64,000 nt of DNA from Sphaerotilus sulfidivorans (lineage in GTDB: Bacteria > Pseudomonadota > Gammaproteobacteria > Burkholderiales > Burkholderiaceae_C), in assembly GCF_013426975.1 (NCBI RefSeq), contig NZ_JACCPY010000003.1, positions 1 through 64,000 on the forward strand. Direction: 5' to 3'. Under the pieces are notes generated by a model. That model was not told where the DNA came from, searched no databases, and was given only the letters and a program-made list of their open reading frames with translations. Numbering within the stretch: position 1 is the first letter of the stretch; the number at the start of each line of letters is the position of its first letter. The translations under genes were made by a program, and so were the position numbers. Shown in pieces: positions 47,752-55,591 of the stretch.

Positions 47752-49322
47752 AGATCACGCTGCTGCTGATCGGCCTGACGCTGCTGGTGATCGTGCTGCC
47801 GCTGCTGCCGGCGCTGCAGGAGTGGCGCCGCCCCAGCGATGTCACCCCGCTGCCGATCGACGAGGCCGATGCGCTCGAGCCCGACTACATGGCGCAGCGC
47901 TTCGGCCAGCGCCTGGACGATGCGATCGACCGCGGCCTGATCGAGATCGGCGGCGTGCCGCTGGTGCATCTGCCCGCCGAGGCGGTGCGCGCGCCCTGGC
48001 CGCTCGACGAGCGCGAGGTGCGCAGCGGCCGCAGCCGCCGCATCTGGCACAGCGACGGCGACTGCCGTCTGCCCGAGCGCCTGCACGGTCTGGCCGAGAT
48101 GTCCTGCGCCGGCACGATGCAGGCTGCTGCCGGCCACACCTACCGCGCGCTGCGCGCCCGCCAGGCGCTGCTGCTGCCCGAGCGGGTGCGGGTGCTGCGC
48201 TGGGCGCATGGCCGCCAGGTGGTGGTCGGCGACCGCGGCGTGCTGGCCGGGCGCATCAGCGCCGAGCACTCGCTGCTGATCGGGCGCGAGGTGAGCTTCT
48301 CGCTGCTGCATGCGCCGGTGATCCGCTTCGCCGGTGCGGTCGATGCCGCGCATCGCCCGCATCCCGAAGGCCTGCCCGCCGCGCTGGGCCGGGCCGACGG
48401 GCTGCGCCCGGGCGCACCGGGCCAGCCGGCGCGGGTCGAGGGCGCGCTGATCGTGGCCGCGCTGCGCCACTGGGACAGCGACCTCGATGTCGACGGCCAT
48501 GTGACGATCGGCGAGGGCTGCCACGGCCAGGGCCGGCTGCGCGCCACCGGTGCGGTCCAGGTCGGCGCCGGCGCGGTGCTGGCGGGCAGCCTGGCTGCGG
48601 CCGGCGAGATCTACATCGCCGCCGGGGCCGAGGTGCAGGGATCGGTGATTTCCGAGAGCACGATCGTGCTGGGCGCGGGCTGCGTCATCGGCCTGCCCGG
48701 CACGCATGCGACGGTGCGTGCGCCCCGGGTCGAGATCGGCAAGGGCGTGGTGGTGCACGGCACCGTCTGGGCCGGCCAGCGCCGCATCGACATCGACACC
48801 GCGCCGCCCGGAGCCGCGGCGATCGGCTACGACGCGCCGGTGCGCTGGGACAGCATCGCCCGGCGCGGCCTGGCCACCGCCTCGCTCGCGCTGGCGCCGC
48901 GCTCGCATCACCAGGGCGATCTGGTCTGCCAGGGTGATCTGGAGATCGGCGCACGCAGCCGCATCCAGGGCAGCCTGAAGGCCCATGGCGATCTGGCCGT
49001 CGGCGCCGGTGCCCGCATCGACGGCACCCTGGCCTCGCCCGGCGAGATCGTTCTGGGCGCGGGCAGCCATATCGCCGGCTCGGTGATGTCGGAGGAGGCG
49101 GTGGTGCTCGGTCCGGGCTGCGTCGTCGGCTCGCCGCAGCATCCGGCCACCGTCTGCGCGCCGCGCATCGAGGTCGCGCTCGGCGTGGTGGTGCACGGCA
49201 CCGTCTGGGCCGGCAGCAGCGGCGACGCGCCCTCGCCGCTGCTGGACACCGGCGGCCGCGACGACGAGACGCTCGACGAACGCACGCCGCTGGCGCCGCT
49301 GCCCGGCCAGGCCGCCGCCTGA
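47748..49322 (+). CDS. Membrane-anchored bactofilin-like parallel-beta-helix protein
   Basis: A 524-residue protein. An N-terminal membrane helix (ITLLLIGLTLLVIVLPLLPAL) is followed by a roughly 200-residue region of unknown fold and then two long left-handed/parallel beta-helix sections with polymer-forming (bactofilin) character. The sections are an internal duplication: residues about 270-343 and 416-489 align, each ending VVVHGTVWAG, with VISESTIVLGAGCVIG matching VMSEEAVVLGPGCVVG. Ordinary bactofilins are shorter and mostly cytosolic. It starts within the stop of the synthase gene (ATGA), so it is probably a dedicated partner, perhaps a scaffold around the synthase. No enzymatic motif is seen. 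Confidence 0.75.
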   Translation: MKITLLLIGLTLLVIVLPLLPALQEWRRPSDVTPLPIDEADALEPDYMAQRFGQRLDDAIDRGLIEIGGVPLVHLPAEAVRAPWPLDEREVRSGRSRRIWHSDGDCRLPERLHGLAEMSCAGTMQAAAGHTYRALRARQALLLPERVRVLRWAHGRQVVVGDRGVLAGRISAEHSLLIGREVSFSLLHAPVIRFAGAVDAAHRPHPEGLPAALGRADGLRPGAPGQPARVEGALIVAALRHWDSDLDVDGHVTIGEGCHGQGRLRATGAVQVGAGAVLAGSLAAAGEIYIAAGAEVQGSVISESTIVLGAGCVIGLPGTHATVRAPRVEIGKGVVVHGTVWAGQRRIDIDTAPPGAAAIGYDAPVRWDSIARRGLATASLALAPRSHHQGDLVCQGDLEIGARSRIQGSLKAHGDLAVGAGARIDGTLASPGEIVLGAGSHIAGSVMSEEAVVLGPGCVVGSPQHPATVCAPRIEVALGVVVHGTVWAGSSGDAPSPLLDTGGRDDETLDERTPLAPLPGQAAA

Positions 49323-49347
49323 CACGCATGACGGCCACATCGCATCC

Positions 49348-51285
49348 ATGACCGACCCACGCCCCTCCCCCCGCACCGCCCGCTCCGCTGGCCTGTCCCT
49401 GCTTGCCCTGTCCCGTGCGGGCTGGCAGCGTGTCGGCGTCGTGCTGCTGCTGGTCGGGGCGGCTGCGGCCACCCACTGGCATTTCCATCAGGACGGTGAT
49501 GCCCCGGCGAGCAGCGCCCGGCTGATCCTGGTGCTGCCGGACACCGAGGCGGCCGATCCGGCGCCGCAGGCCGCCTGGCAGAACGCCGCCGACGAGCTCG
49601 GCCTGAAGCTCGAGCCGATGAGCGCCTCCGAGCTGGTGCGCCAGCGCGGCGACGGCCGCGGCGATGCGCTGATCCTGCCCGACGCCCTGCACCGCCGCAT
49701 GAGCGACGCGCTGGCGATGACGCTGCGCGAGCGGGTGCGCGCCGGCGACCGGCTGATGCTGGTGCATGACGCGGGCCTGCAGGACATCGACGGCCGCTAC
49801 CGCGCCGAGCGCTCGCGCCTGTCCGATCTGGCCGGCGTCGACTACGGGCTCTACGGCGAGCTGGGCACCGGCATGCTGCGCGAGACCGAGGTGCAGGTGC
49901 AGCCGAGCCAGATCGCCGCCCTGGGCCTGCCGCCGGGCAAGCTGGTGCGCGGCACGGACGACCTGCCCTACAGCCGCTACCGCCCCGACCCGGGCCCGGA
50001 CGGCGAGGCGCTGCCGGTGCTGGCCGGCTACCGCTACGGCCGGATGCGCCATGCCAGCTTCGTCACCCGCGGCGACTTCGACGGCACGGTGCTGATGCGC
50101 GCGCCCGACGGCAGCCTGATCGCCGGCGAGCGCGCGGCCGGCCGCGGCCAGGTGCTGTTCGTCAACCTGCCGCTGACCCCGCTGAAGCTGGCCACCGACG
50201 GCCTGCTGCTGCACGGCTTCCTGCAGCATTTCGCCCGCGATCTGGCCGGCCAGGCGCAGCTCTCCGCGGTGCCGGACGGCGTCGGCGCGGTGGTGATGAA
50301 CTGGCACATCGACGACCGCAAGGCGCTGCCGGCGCTGGAGCGCGCCGACGAGCTGGGCGCCTTCGCCAAGGGGCTCGGGCCGTATTCGATCCATCTGACG
50401 GTCGGCCCGGATGTCGACCAGCCCGGCGACGGCCGCGGCATGGATCTGGCGGCCAACCCGCAGGCGCAGGCCTGGGTGCGCCGCCTGGCCGCCGAGGGCC
50501 ACGAGATCGGCAGCCATGGCGGCTGGATCCACAACTGGTTCGCGGCCAATCTCGACACGATGGCGCGCGAGGCCGCCGAGGCGATGATCGACCGCAACTC
50601 GCTGCTGCTGACGCAGTTCTCCGGCCGGCCGGTGCGCGAGTACTCCGCGCCGGTGGGCCATCACCCGGCCTGGGTGACCGGCTGGCTGCGCCAGCGCGAG
50701 ATCCGCGCCTTCTATTTCACCGGCGACACCGGCATGGCGCCGACCCGCAGCTTCCAGGACGGCCGGCGCCCGCGCCCGGACATCTGGAGCTTTCCGGTGC
50801 TGGGCTTCGGCCGCCATGCCTCCTTCGAGGAGGCGCGTGCGGCCGGCACGCCGGAGCAGGTCATCGCCGACTGGCTCGACGAGGTCTCCGACTTCTGCGC
50901 CGAGCAGAGCACGCTGCGGCTGGTCTATTTCCATCCCTTCGGCCTGGTGATGTATCCGCAGGCCTTCCAGGAATGGCTGCGCCACAGCGGCGAGCTGACC
51001 ACGGCGGGCCGGCTGCGCTGGATGACGATGACGCAGTACAGCCAGTTCGCCAACCGGCGTCTGCGCACCGTCTGGTCGCTGGCCCCCGAGGGCCGCCAGC
51101 TCCAGCTGCAGGCACGCCACCCCGAGTCGCTCGAAGGCATGACCTGGCTGCTGCCGGCCACGCGCTACGACCGGCCGGTGGTGCTCAGCGGCAGCGCGCA
51201 GGTCGATCGCAGCGGCACCCAGTGGCGGGTGCGCGCCGCCGACGGCCGCGCGCTGAAGGTGCGCGTCGACCCGGTTCCCGCCTGA
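49348..51285 (+). CDS. Polysaccharide deacetylase-like protein A (NodB-type)
   Basis: A 645-residue protein with an N-terminal membrane helix (WQRVGVVLLLVGAAAATHW). The first roughly 290 residues form a Rossmann-like domain (RLILVLPDTEAADPAPQAAW; DRLMLVHDAGLQDIDGRYR). A deacetylase-like domain follows: motif 1 is Trp319-His-Ile-Asp-Asp323 (noncanonical, instead of TFDD), motif 2 His385-Glu-Ile-Gly-Ser-His390, motif 3 EYSAPVGHHPAW, then YFTGDTG and YFHPFG. A beta-rich C-terminal domain ends the protein. The metal-binding Asp and both His are present, so deacetylation of a nascent amino-sugar polymer is plausible. It is paralogous to the last gene of the locus. Confidence 0.82.
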   Translation: MTDPRPSPRTARSAGLSLLALSRAGWQRVGVVLLLVGAAAATHWHFHQDGDAPASSARLILVLPDTEAADPAPQAAWQNAADELGLKLEPMSASELVRQRGDGRGDALILPDALHRRMSDALAMTLRERVRAGDRLMLVHDAGLQDIDGRYRAERSRLSDLAGVDYGLYGELGTGMLRETEVQVQPSQIAALGLPPGKLVRGTDDLPYSRYRPDPGPDGEALPVLAGYRYGRMRHASFVTRGDFDGTVLMRAPDGSLIAGERAAGRGQVLFVNLPLTPLKLATDGLLLHGFLQHFARDLAGQAQLSAVPDGVGAVVMNWHIDDRKALPALERADELGAFAKGLGPYSIHLTVGPDVDQPGDGRGMDLAANPQAQAWVRRLAAEGHEIGSHGGWIHNWFAANLDTMAREAAEAMIDRNSLLLTQFSGRPVREYSAPVGHHPAWVTGWLRQREIRAFYFTGDTGMAPTRSFQDGRRPRPDIWSFPVLGFGRHASFEEARAAGTPEQVIADWLDEVSDFCAEQSTLRLVYFHPFGLVMYPQAFQEWLRHSGELTTAGRLRWMTMTQYSQFANRRLRTVWSLAPEGRQLQLQARHPESLEGMTWLLPATRYDRPVVLSGSAQVDRSGTQWRVRAADGRALKVRVDPVPA

Positions 51286-51332
51286 ATCCGCCCCCCCGAA
51301 TCCATCACGAAAACCCAGAGAGAGCGTCCCCG

Positions 51333-52514
51333 ATGAACCCGAGCCCCTCCCCTGCCCCGATCCTCATCTCCGTCGGCACCCGTCCCGAGATCATCAAGAT
51401 GGCGCCGCTGCATGCCGAGCTGCGCCGCCGCGGCCTGCCGGTGGCCTGGGTGCACACCGGCCAGCACCGCGAGATGGCGCAGCCGCTGTACGAGTTCTTC
51501 GGCATCGAGCCGGAGCACGAGGTCACGCTGGAGCGCCGCAGCGGCGAGCTCTCGCACCTGAACGCGCTGCTGCTCGAGGGGCTGGCCGCGGTGTTCGAGC
51601 GCACCCGCCCGGCCGCGGTGCTGGTGCATGGCGACACCACCAGCACGCTGGCCTCGGCGCAGGCGGCCTTCTACCAGGGCGTGCCGGTCGGGCATGTCGA
51701 GGCGGGCCTGCGCACCTTCAACCACCGCGAGCCCTTTCCCGAGGAGATGAACCGCGAGCTGACCGCGCGGCTGTCGCGCTGGCATTTCTCGCCGACCTCG
51801 CGCGCGGCCGGCAACCTGGAGCGCGAGGGCATCCGCGCCGGCGTGCATGTCGTGGGCAACACCGCGGTGGACGCGGCGCTGCAGGGCACCGCGCGGGTGG
51901 ACGCGCTGCTGGCCGAGGGCACGCCGGTGCTGCCGGCCGCGCTCGATCCGCTGCGCCAGGGCCTGGAGCTGGCGAAGTGGCGCCTGATCACCGTGACCGC
52001 GCACCGGCGCGAGAACTGGGGCGAGGGCATCGCCTCGATCGCGCAGGCGGTGGCGCAGCTGCTGGAGGCGCATCCGGACGTCGCCGTGGTCTGGCCGGTG
52101 CACGGCAATCCGGCGGTGCGCGACGCGGTCCACGCCGAGCTGGCCGCGAAGGTGCCGGCGCTGGAAGGCCGCCTCACCCTGTGCGAGCCGCTCGACTATC
52201 CCGCGCTGCTGTGGTGCCTGCACCGCAGCGTGCTGGCGCTGACCGACTCCGGCGGCATCCAGGAGGAAGGCGCGGCGCTGTCCTGCCCGGTGCTGGTGCT
52301 GCGCAACACCACAGAGCGCCCCGAGCTGATCGACGCCGGCGCCGGCCTGATCGTCGGCACCGACCGCGAGCGCATCGTCTCGACCGTCTCGGGCCTGCTC
52401 GCCGAGCCCGACGGCGCCGGCCTGCAGCGCATGCGCGACGCCACCAACCCCTTCGGCGACGGCACGACCTCGCGGCAGATCGCCGACGTGCTGCAGCGCG
52501 ACCTCGGCCTGTGA
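51333..52514 (+). CDS. wecB: UDP-N-acetylglucosamine 2-epimerase (non-hydrolysing)
   Basis: Interconverts UDP-GlcNAc and UDP-ManNAc, supplying ManNAc-type sugars to polysaccharides. The 393 residues carry all family blocks: ISVGTRPEIIKMAPLHAEL at the N-terminus, LVHGDTTSTLASAQAAFYQG, GHVEAGLRTFN with the catalytic Glu, TAHRRENWGEG and TDSGGIQEEGAALSCPVLVL. An ATG at 51333 follows an AGAGAG-type site. It lies in the middle of the exopolysaccharide locus, so ManNAc or a derivative may be a building block of the polymer; no UDP-ManNAc dehydrogenase (wecC) is seen. Confidence 0.96.
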   Translation: MNPSPSPAPILISVGTRPEIIKMAPLHAELRRRGLPVAWVHTGQHREMAQPLYEFFGIEPEHEVTLERRSGELSHLNALLLEGLAAVFERTRPAAVLVHGDTTSTLASAQAAFYQGVPVGHVEAGLRTFNHREPFPEEMNRELTARLSRWHFSPTSRAAGNLEREGIRAGVHVVGNTAVDAALQGTARVDALLAEGTPVLPAALDPLRQGLELAKWRLITVTAHRRENWGEGIASIAQAVAQLLEAHPDVAVVWPVHGNPAVRDAVHAELAAKVPALEGRLTLCEPLDYPALLWCLHRSVLALTDSGGIQEEGAALSCPVLVLRNTTERPELIDAGAGLIVGTDRERIVSTVSGLLAEPDGAGLQRMRDATNPFGDGTTSRQIADVLQRDLGL

Positions 52515-52534
52515 GCCCAGCCCCGGAATTCCCG

Positions 52535-53332
52535 ATGAAGACACCGAACACCCCCGTGCCGCGCCTGGCGCGGATCGCCCTGGCCGGCGCGGCCGCGCTG
52601 GCCGTGCTGGCCCCGCCGGCCGCCGCCCGCGACACCCTGGAGATCGGTGCCGGCACCAGCCGCTACAGCGCCGGACTGCCCGACGGCCGCAGCGCCCATC
52701 TGCGCGGCAGCTGGGCGCTCGGCAGCGGCACGGTGCTCAACGCCGAGCTGCTGGGCGAGCGCAAGTTCGACGCCGATGGCGGCATCGTCGCCGCCGGCGT
52801 GACGCAGACGATCGACGCCGACTGGTTCGCCGGCGCGGCACTGGCCGGCGGCTGGGGCGGGCCGAACTGGAACCGCTCGCGCGTCGATGCCTCGGTCTCG
52901 CGCAAGTGGGGCACCGAGCGGCGCTGGGTCACCACGCTGGGCGGCTACCACGCCCGCTTCGACGCCGGCCGCAGCGACAGCGGCCTGAAGATCTCGGCCA
53001 CCTACTACGCCCAGTCCTTCGGCGTGCTGGAGCTGGGCGCGACGCTCAACCGCAGCCGCCCGGGCAATGTCAGCTCGACCATGCCCTGGCTGGCGGTGAC
53101 GCTGGGCGTGCCGGGCGAGCAGACCCTGGCGCTGCGCGTCTCGCACGGCCGCGAGGCCTGGCTGGCGCTGGGCGACACGGTGCAGCCGGTCGACTTCTCC
53201 AGCACCACGATCGGCGCCGACTGGCGCTGGTGGATCGCGCCCGACTGGGGCGTGGTGCTGCGCACCGAGCGCTATCTGAACCCGAGCTACCGCCGCACCA
53301 CGCTGGGCGGCGGCGTGTTCGTGCAGATGTGA
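52535..53332 (+). CDS. YaiO-family outer-membrane beta-barrel protein
   Basis: A 265-residue protein with a signal peptide (RIALAGAAALAVLAPPAAA) followed by alternating amphipathic strands typical of a small barrel of the YaiO/PgaA C-terminal type (TLEIGAGTSRYSAGLPDGRS; HLRGSWALGSGTVLNAELLG; ADWRWWIAPDWGVVLRTERY). The C-terminus ends in an aromatic-containing strand (GGGVFVQM). In Pga- and Pel-like systems a barrel exports the polymer; no TPR domain is fused here. It sits 20 bp after wecB. Confidence 0.86.
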   Translation: MKTPNTPVPRLARIALAGAAALAVLAPPAAARDTLEIGAGTSRYSAGLPDGRSAHLRGSWALGSGTVLNAELLGERKFDADGGIVAAGVTQTIDADWFAGAALAGGWGGPNWNRSRVDASVSRKWGTERRWVTTLGGYHARFDAGRSDSGLKISATYYAQSFGVLELGATLNRSRPGNVSSTMPWLAVTLGVPGEQTLALRVSHGREAWLALGDTVQPVDFSSTTIGADWRWWIAPDWGVVLRTERYLNPSYRRTTLGGGVFVQM

Positions 53333-53346
53333 GGCCCGGTGCCGCG

Positions 53347-54213
53347 ATGAGCAAGCTCCTGCGCCGGCTCCTGGGCCGCACGGCCCGGCCCGACTTCCGC
53401 CACAGCCTGCAGCATTCGGTGCTGGGCGAGCTGCAGCACCATGGCCATCGTGGCGGCCGCATCGCGATGCACCGCTCGATCTGGGGCCTGCAGCTGCCGC
53501 GCCAGCGTCTGTTCAAGGGCCTGCTGCTGGCCACGCTGCTGACCGCCGTGCTGGCGAGCCAGATCGACGCGGCCGGCCAGCTCTGGGGGCGCCAGCTGCT
53601 GTGGTGGCTGGAGCGGCTGGAGCTGTCGGGCCGCTTCCCGGCCGCGCTGCATCCGGCCGATCTGCCCTTCCTGATCGCCACGCCGGCCCTCGAGCTCTTC
53701 GTCGATCTGCCCTCGCCCCGCACGCTGGCCTTCAACGCGATCGGGGTGGTGGCGCTGTGGTGGGCGGCCGGGCTGCTGCCCGACGCCGGCCGCCCGGCGA
53801 TGTACCTGCTGCGGCTGGCGGCCCTCATCCACGGCGCGGCGGTGCTGTTCTTCGTGGTGTGGCCGGCGAGCTTTCCGCACACCGCCCGCGAGCATGTCGG
53901 CAACGGCCTGCAGCAGATCTGGGTGCTGATGCTGCTGACGCCCTGGATCCATCTGCCGACCTTCTGGTTCTTCCAGGTGAGCTGGTGGGCACGGCTCGGC
54001 GTCACGCTGCTGACCTGGGCCTGGCTGCTGCTGCTGGCGCCGTTGCTCTACGCCCTGCACGCGCTGGTGCTGCATCACGCCGGCCTGCTGGCGATGCCGC
54101 TGCTGCATCTGCTGTTCGGGGTGATGGTGGCGATCATCGGCTTCGTCGCGATCTACGGTTGGGCGATCAGCCTGGCCAACGCCCGCACGCTGCGGCGGCT
54201 GGAGCCGCGATGA
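53347..54213 (+). CDS. Polytopic inner-membrane protein of the exopolysaccharide locus
   Basis: A 288-residue protein I do not recognise. The first 55 residues are basic and histidine-rich (RHSLQHSVLGELQHHGHRGG). Then come five to six hydrophobic segments (LFKGLLLATLLTAVLASQI; LAALIHGAAVLFFVVWPASF; LGVTLLTWAWLLLLAPLLYA; LLHLLFGVMVAIIGFVAIYG). It follows the barrel gene by 14 bp and its stop overlaps the toroid gene's ATG (ATGA), so it is probably co-translated with it. It could be a transport or acylation partner; no MBOAT or Wzx motif is visible. Confidence 0.72.
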   Translation: MSKLLRRLLGRTARPDFRHSLQHSVLGELQHHGHRGGRIAMHRSIWGLQLPRQRLFKGLLLATLLTAVLASQIDAAGQLWGRQLLWWLERLELSGRFPAALHPADLPFLIATPALELFVDLPSPRTLAFNAIGVVALWWAAGLLPDAGRPAMYLLRLAALIHGAAVLFFVVWPASFPHTAREHVGNGLQQIWVLMLLTPWIHLPTFWFFQVSWWARLGVTLLTWAWLLLLAPLLYALHALVLHHAGLLAMPLLHLLFGVMVAIIGFVAIYGWAISLANARTLRRLEPR

Positions 54214-55493
54214 GAAACGCACGGAGATCCGCAGCGCGGGCGCGCCTGAGACCGATCCTGGCCGCGCTGGGCTTCAGCCTGGGTCTGGGTCTGACGCTGC
54301 CGGGGCGCAGCAGCGCGGCGCCGACCGCACCGCCGCTGGAGAGCGGCTGCGCCGCCGCCGCGCTGGTCGATCCGGCCTTCCGCGACGCGGCGGTGCTGAT
54401 GATGCGCCGGCTGGTGGTGCGTGCGCCCGGCCAGATCAGCGACGGCGCGATCCGGCGCACGCTGTCGCCGGCGCATGTCGACGCCTCGGGCCGGGCCTGG
54501 CACCACATCGCCGCCTACGAGGCCAATCTCGGTCTGATCGGCGCGCTGCGCATCGACCCGACGCTGCGCGAGGAGGCTGCGCGCTGGCTGCGCTGGCAGA
54601 TCCGCCATCTGCCGGTCGACGGCCAGGACCGCGGCGTGCTGTTCGACCGCTGGATCAGCGCCGACGGCCGCGAGATGACGGTCTGCCCGCCCGACATCGA
54701 GCCGCGCCACTGCCGCCAGATCGACGCCACCGACAGCACCATCGCGTCGATGTTCCTGCTGGCACAGGCCTATCTGCGCCACGGCGGCGACCCGGCGCTG
54801 CTGCGCGATCCGGTGATCGAGCGGGCCTTTCGCCGCGCCGCCACCACGCTGGCGCAGCTGCAGCAGCCCGACGGGCTGAGCCACGCCAAGCTCGATCACC
54901 CGGTCAGCTACCTGATGGATGCGGTCGAGGTGGCCGCGGGCTGGCGGGCGCTGGCCGCGCTGCAGCAGGAGGTCTGGAAGCAGCCGGCGGTGGCCGAACT
55001 CAGCCGCGAGCGCGAGCGGCGCACCTGGCGCGGCATCGAGCAGGTGCTGTGGCAGCCGCAGGCCGGGCTCTGGCTGACCAGTGCCGGCGCCGCGCCGGTG
55101 CAGAGCGGACGCTGGTATCCGGACGTGATGGCCCAGGCCTGGCCGCTGCTGTGGAGCCTGCCCGAGGACCGGCTCACCCGCGAGCGCGGCCGCCAGGCCT
55201 GGCAGCGCGTCTCGGCGCGCTGGCCGGAGTGGCCGCGCCGCAATGTCGATCCGGCCGGCTTCTGGTGGCCGGCCGCCGCGGTCGCCGCGCACTGCAGCGG
55301 TGACGGCCGCGCCGCCGCCGAGTGGGTGGCGCGGGCGCGCGCAGCCTGGCTGCGTCCGGACACGCCCTTCGCCTGGCCCTTCCAGGTCAGCGACCTGCTG
55401 TGGCTGCTGTGGCTGGCCGAGCCCGGCCCGCCGCAGGCCCCGCTGCCCGAGCCGCTGGACGTCGCGGCCCCGGCCAGCGGGCGCAAGCCCTGA
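54210..55493 (+). CDS. Secreted alpha/alpha-toroid glycosidase- or lyase-like protein
   Basis: A 427-residue protein with a signal (LAALGFSLGLGLTLPGRSSA). The rest is helical with the rhythm of an alpha/alpha toroid: HHIAAYEANLGLIGALRI, DATDSTIASMFLLAQAYLRH, HAKLDHPVSYLMDAVEVAAG and WYPDVMAQAWPLLWSLPE. Toroid folds of this type are found in glycoside hydrolases and lyases that trim exopolysaccharide. Candidate acidic residues (Glu in AYEAN, Asp in DATDS) are in the right kind of position, but no family signature can be assigned by eye. It is coupled by ATGA to the membrane protein gene. Confidence 0.65.
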   Translation: MRNARRSAARARLRPILAALGFSLGLGLTLPGRSSAAPTAPPLESGCAAAALVDPAFRDAAVLMMRRLVVRAPGQISDGAIRRTLSPAHVDASGRAWHHIAAYEANLGLIGALRIDPTLREEAARWLRWQIRHLPVDGQDRGVLFDRWISADGREMTVCPPDIEPRHCRQIDATDSTIASMFLLAQAYLRHGGDPALLRDPVIERAFRRAATTLAQLQQPDGLSHAKLDHPVSYLMDAVEVAAGWRALAALQQEVWKQPAVAELSRERERRTWRGIEQVLWQPQAGLWLTSAGAAPVQSGRWYPDVMAQAWPLLWSLPEDRLTRERGRQAWQRVSARWPEWPRRNVDPAGFWWPAAAVAAHCSGDGRAAAEWVARARAAWLRPDTPFAWPFQVSDLLWLLWLAEPGPPQAPLPEPLDVAAPASGRKP

Positions 55494-55513
55494 GCCCCGT
55501 CGCCCACATCACG

Positions 55514-55555
55514 AGTTCCGCATTCCGCATTCCGAATCCCGAATCCCGAATCCCG
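55514..55555. repeat. Tandem heptamer repeat
   Basis: Six consecutive heptamers: AGTTCCG, CATTCCG twice, AATCCCG three times. It lies in the 98-bp gap before the second deacetylase-like gene. It is a simple sequence repeat likely to vary in copy number. Confidence 0.85.
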
Positions 55556-55591
55556 AGTCTTCCGACAACCACAGAGAGAGAGCAGACGATC

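Noticed and set aside
55514-55555. CRISPR array
   Set aside because: Units are seven bases with no spacers; it is a simple sequence repeat.
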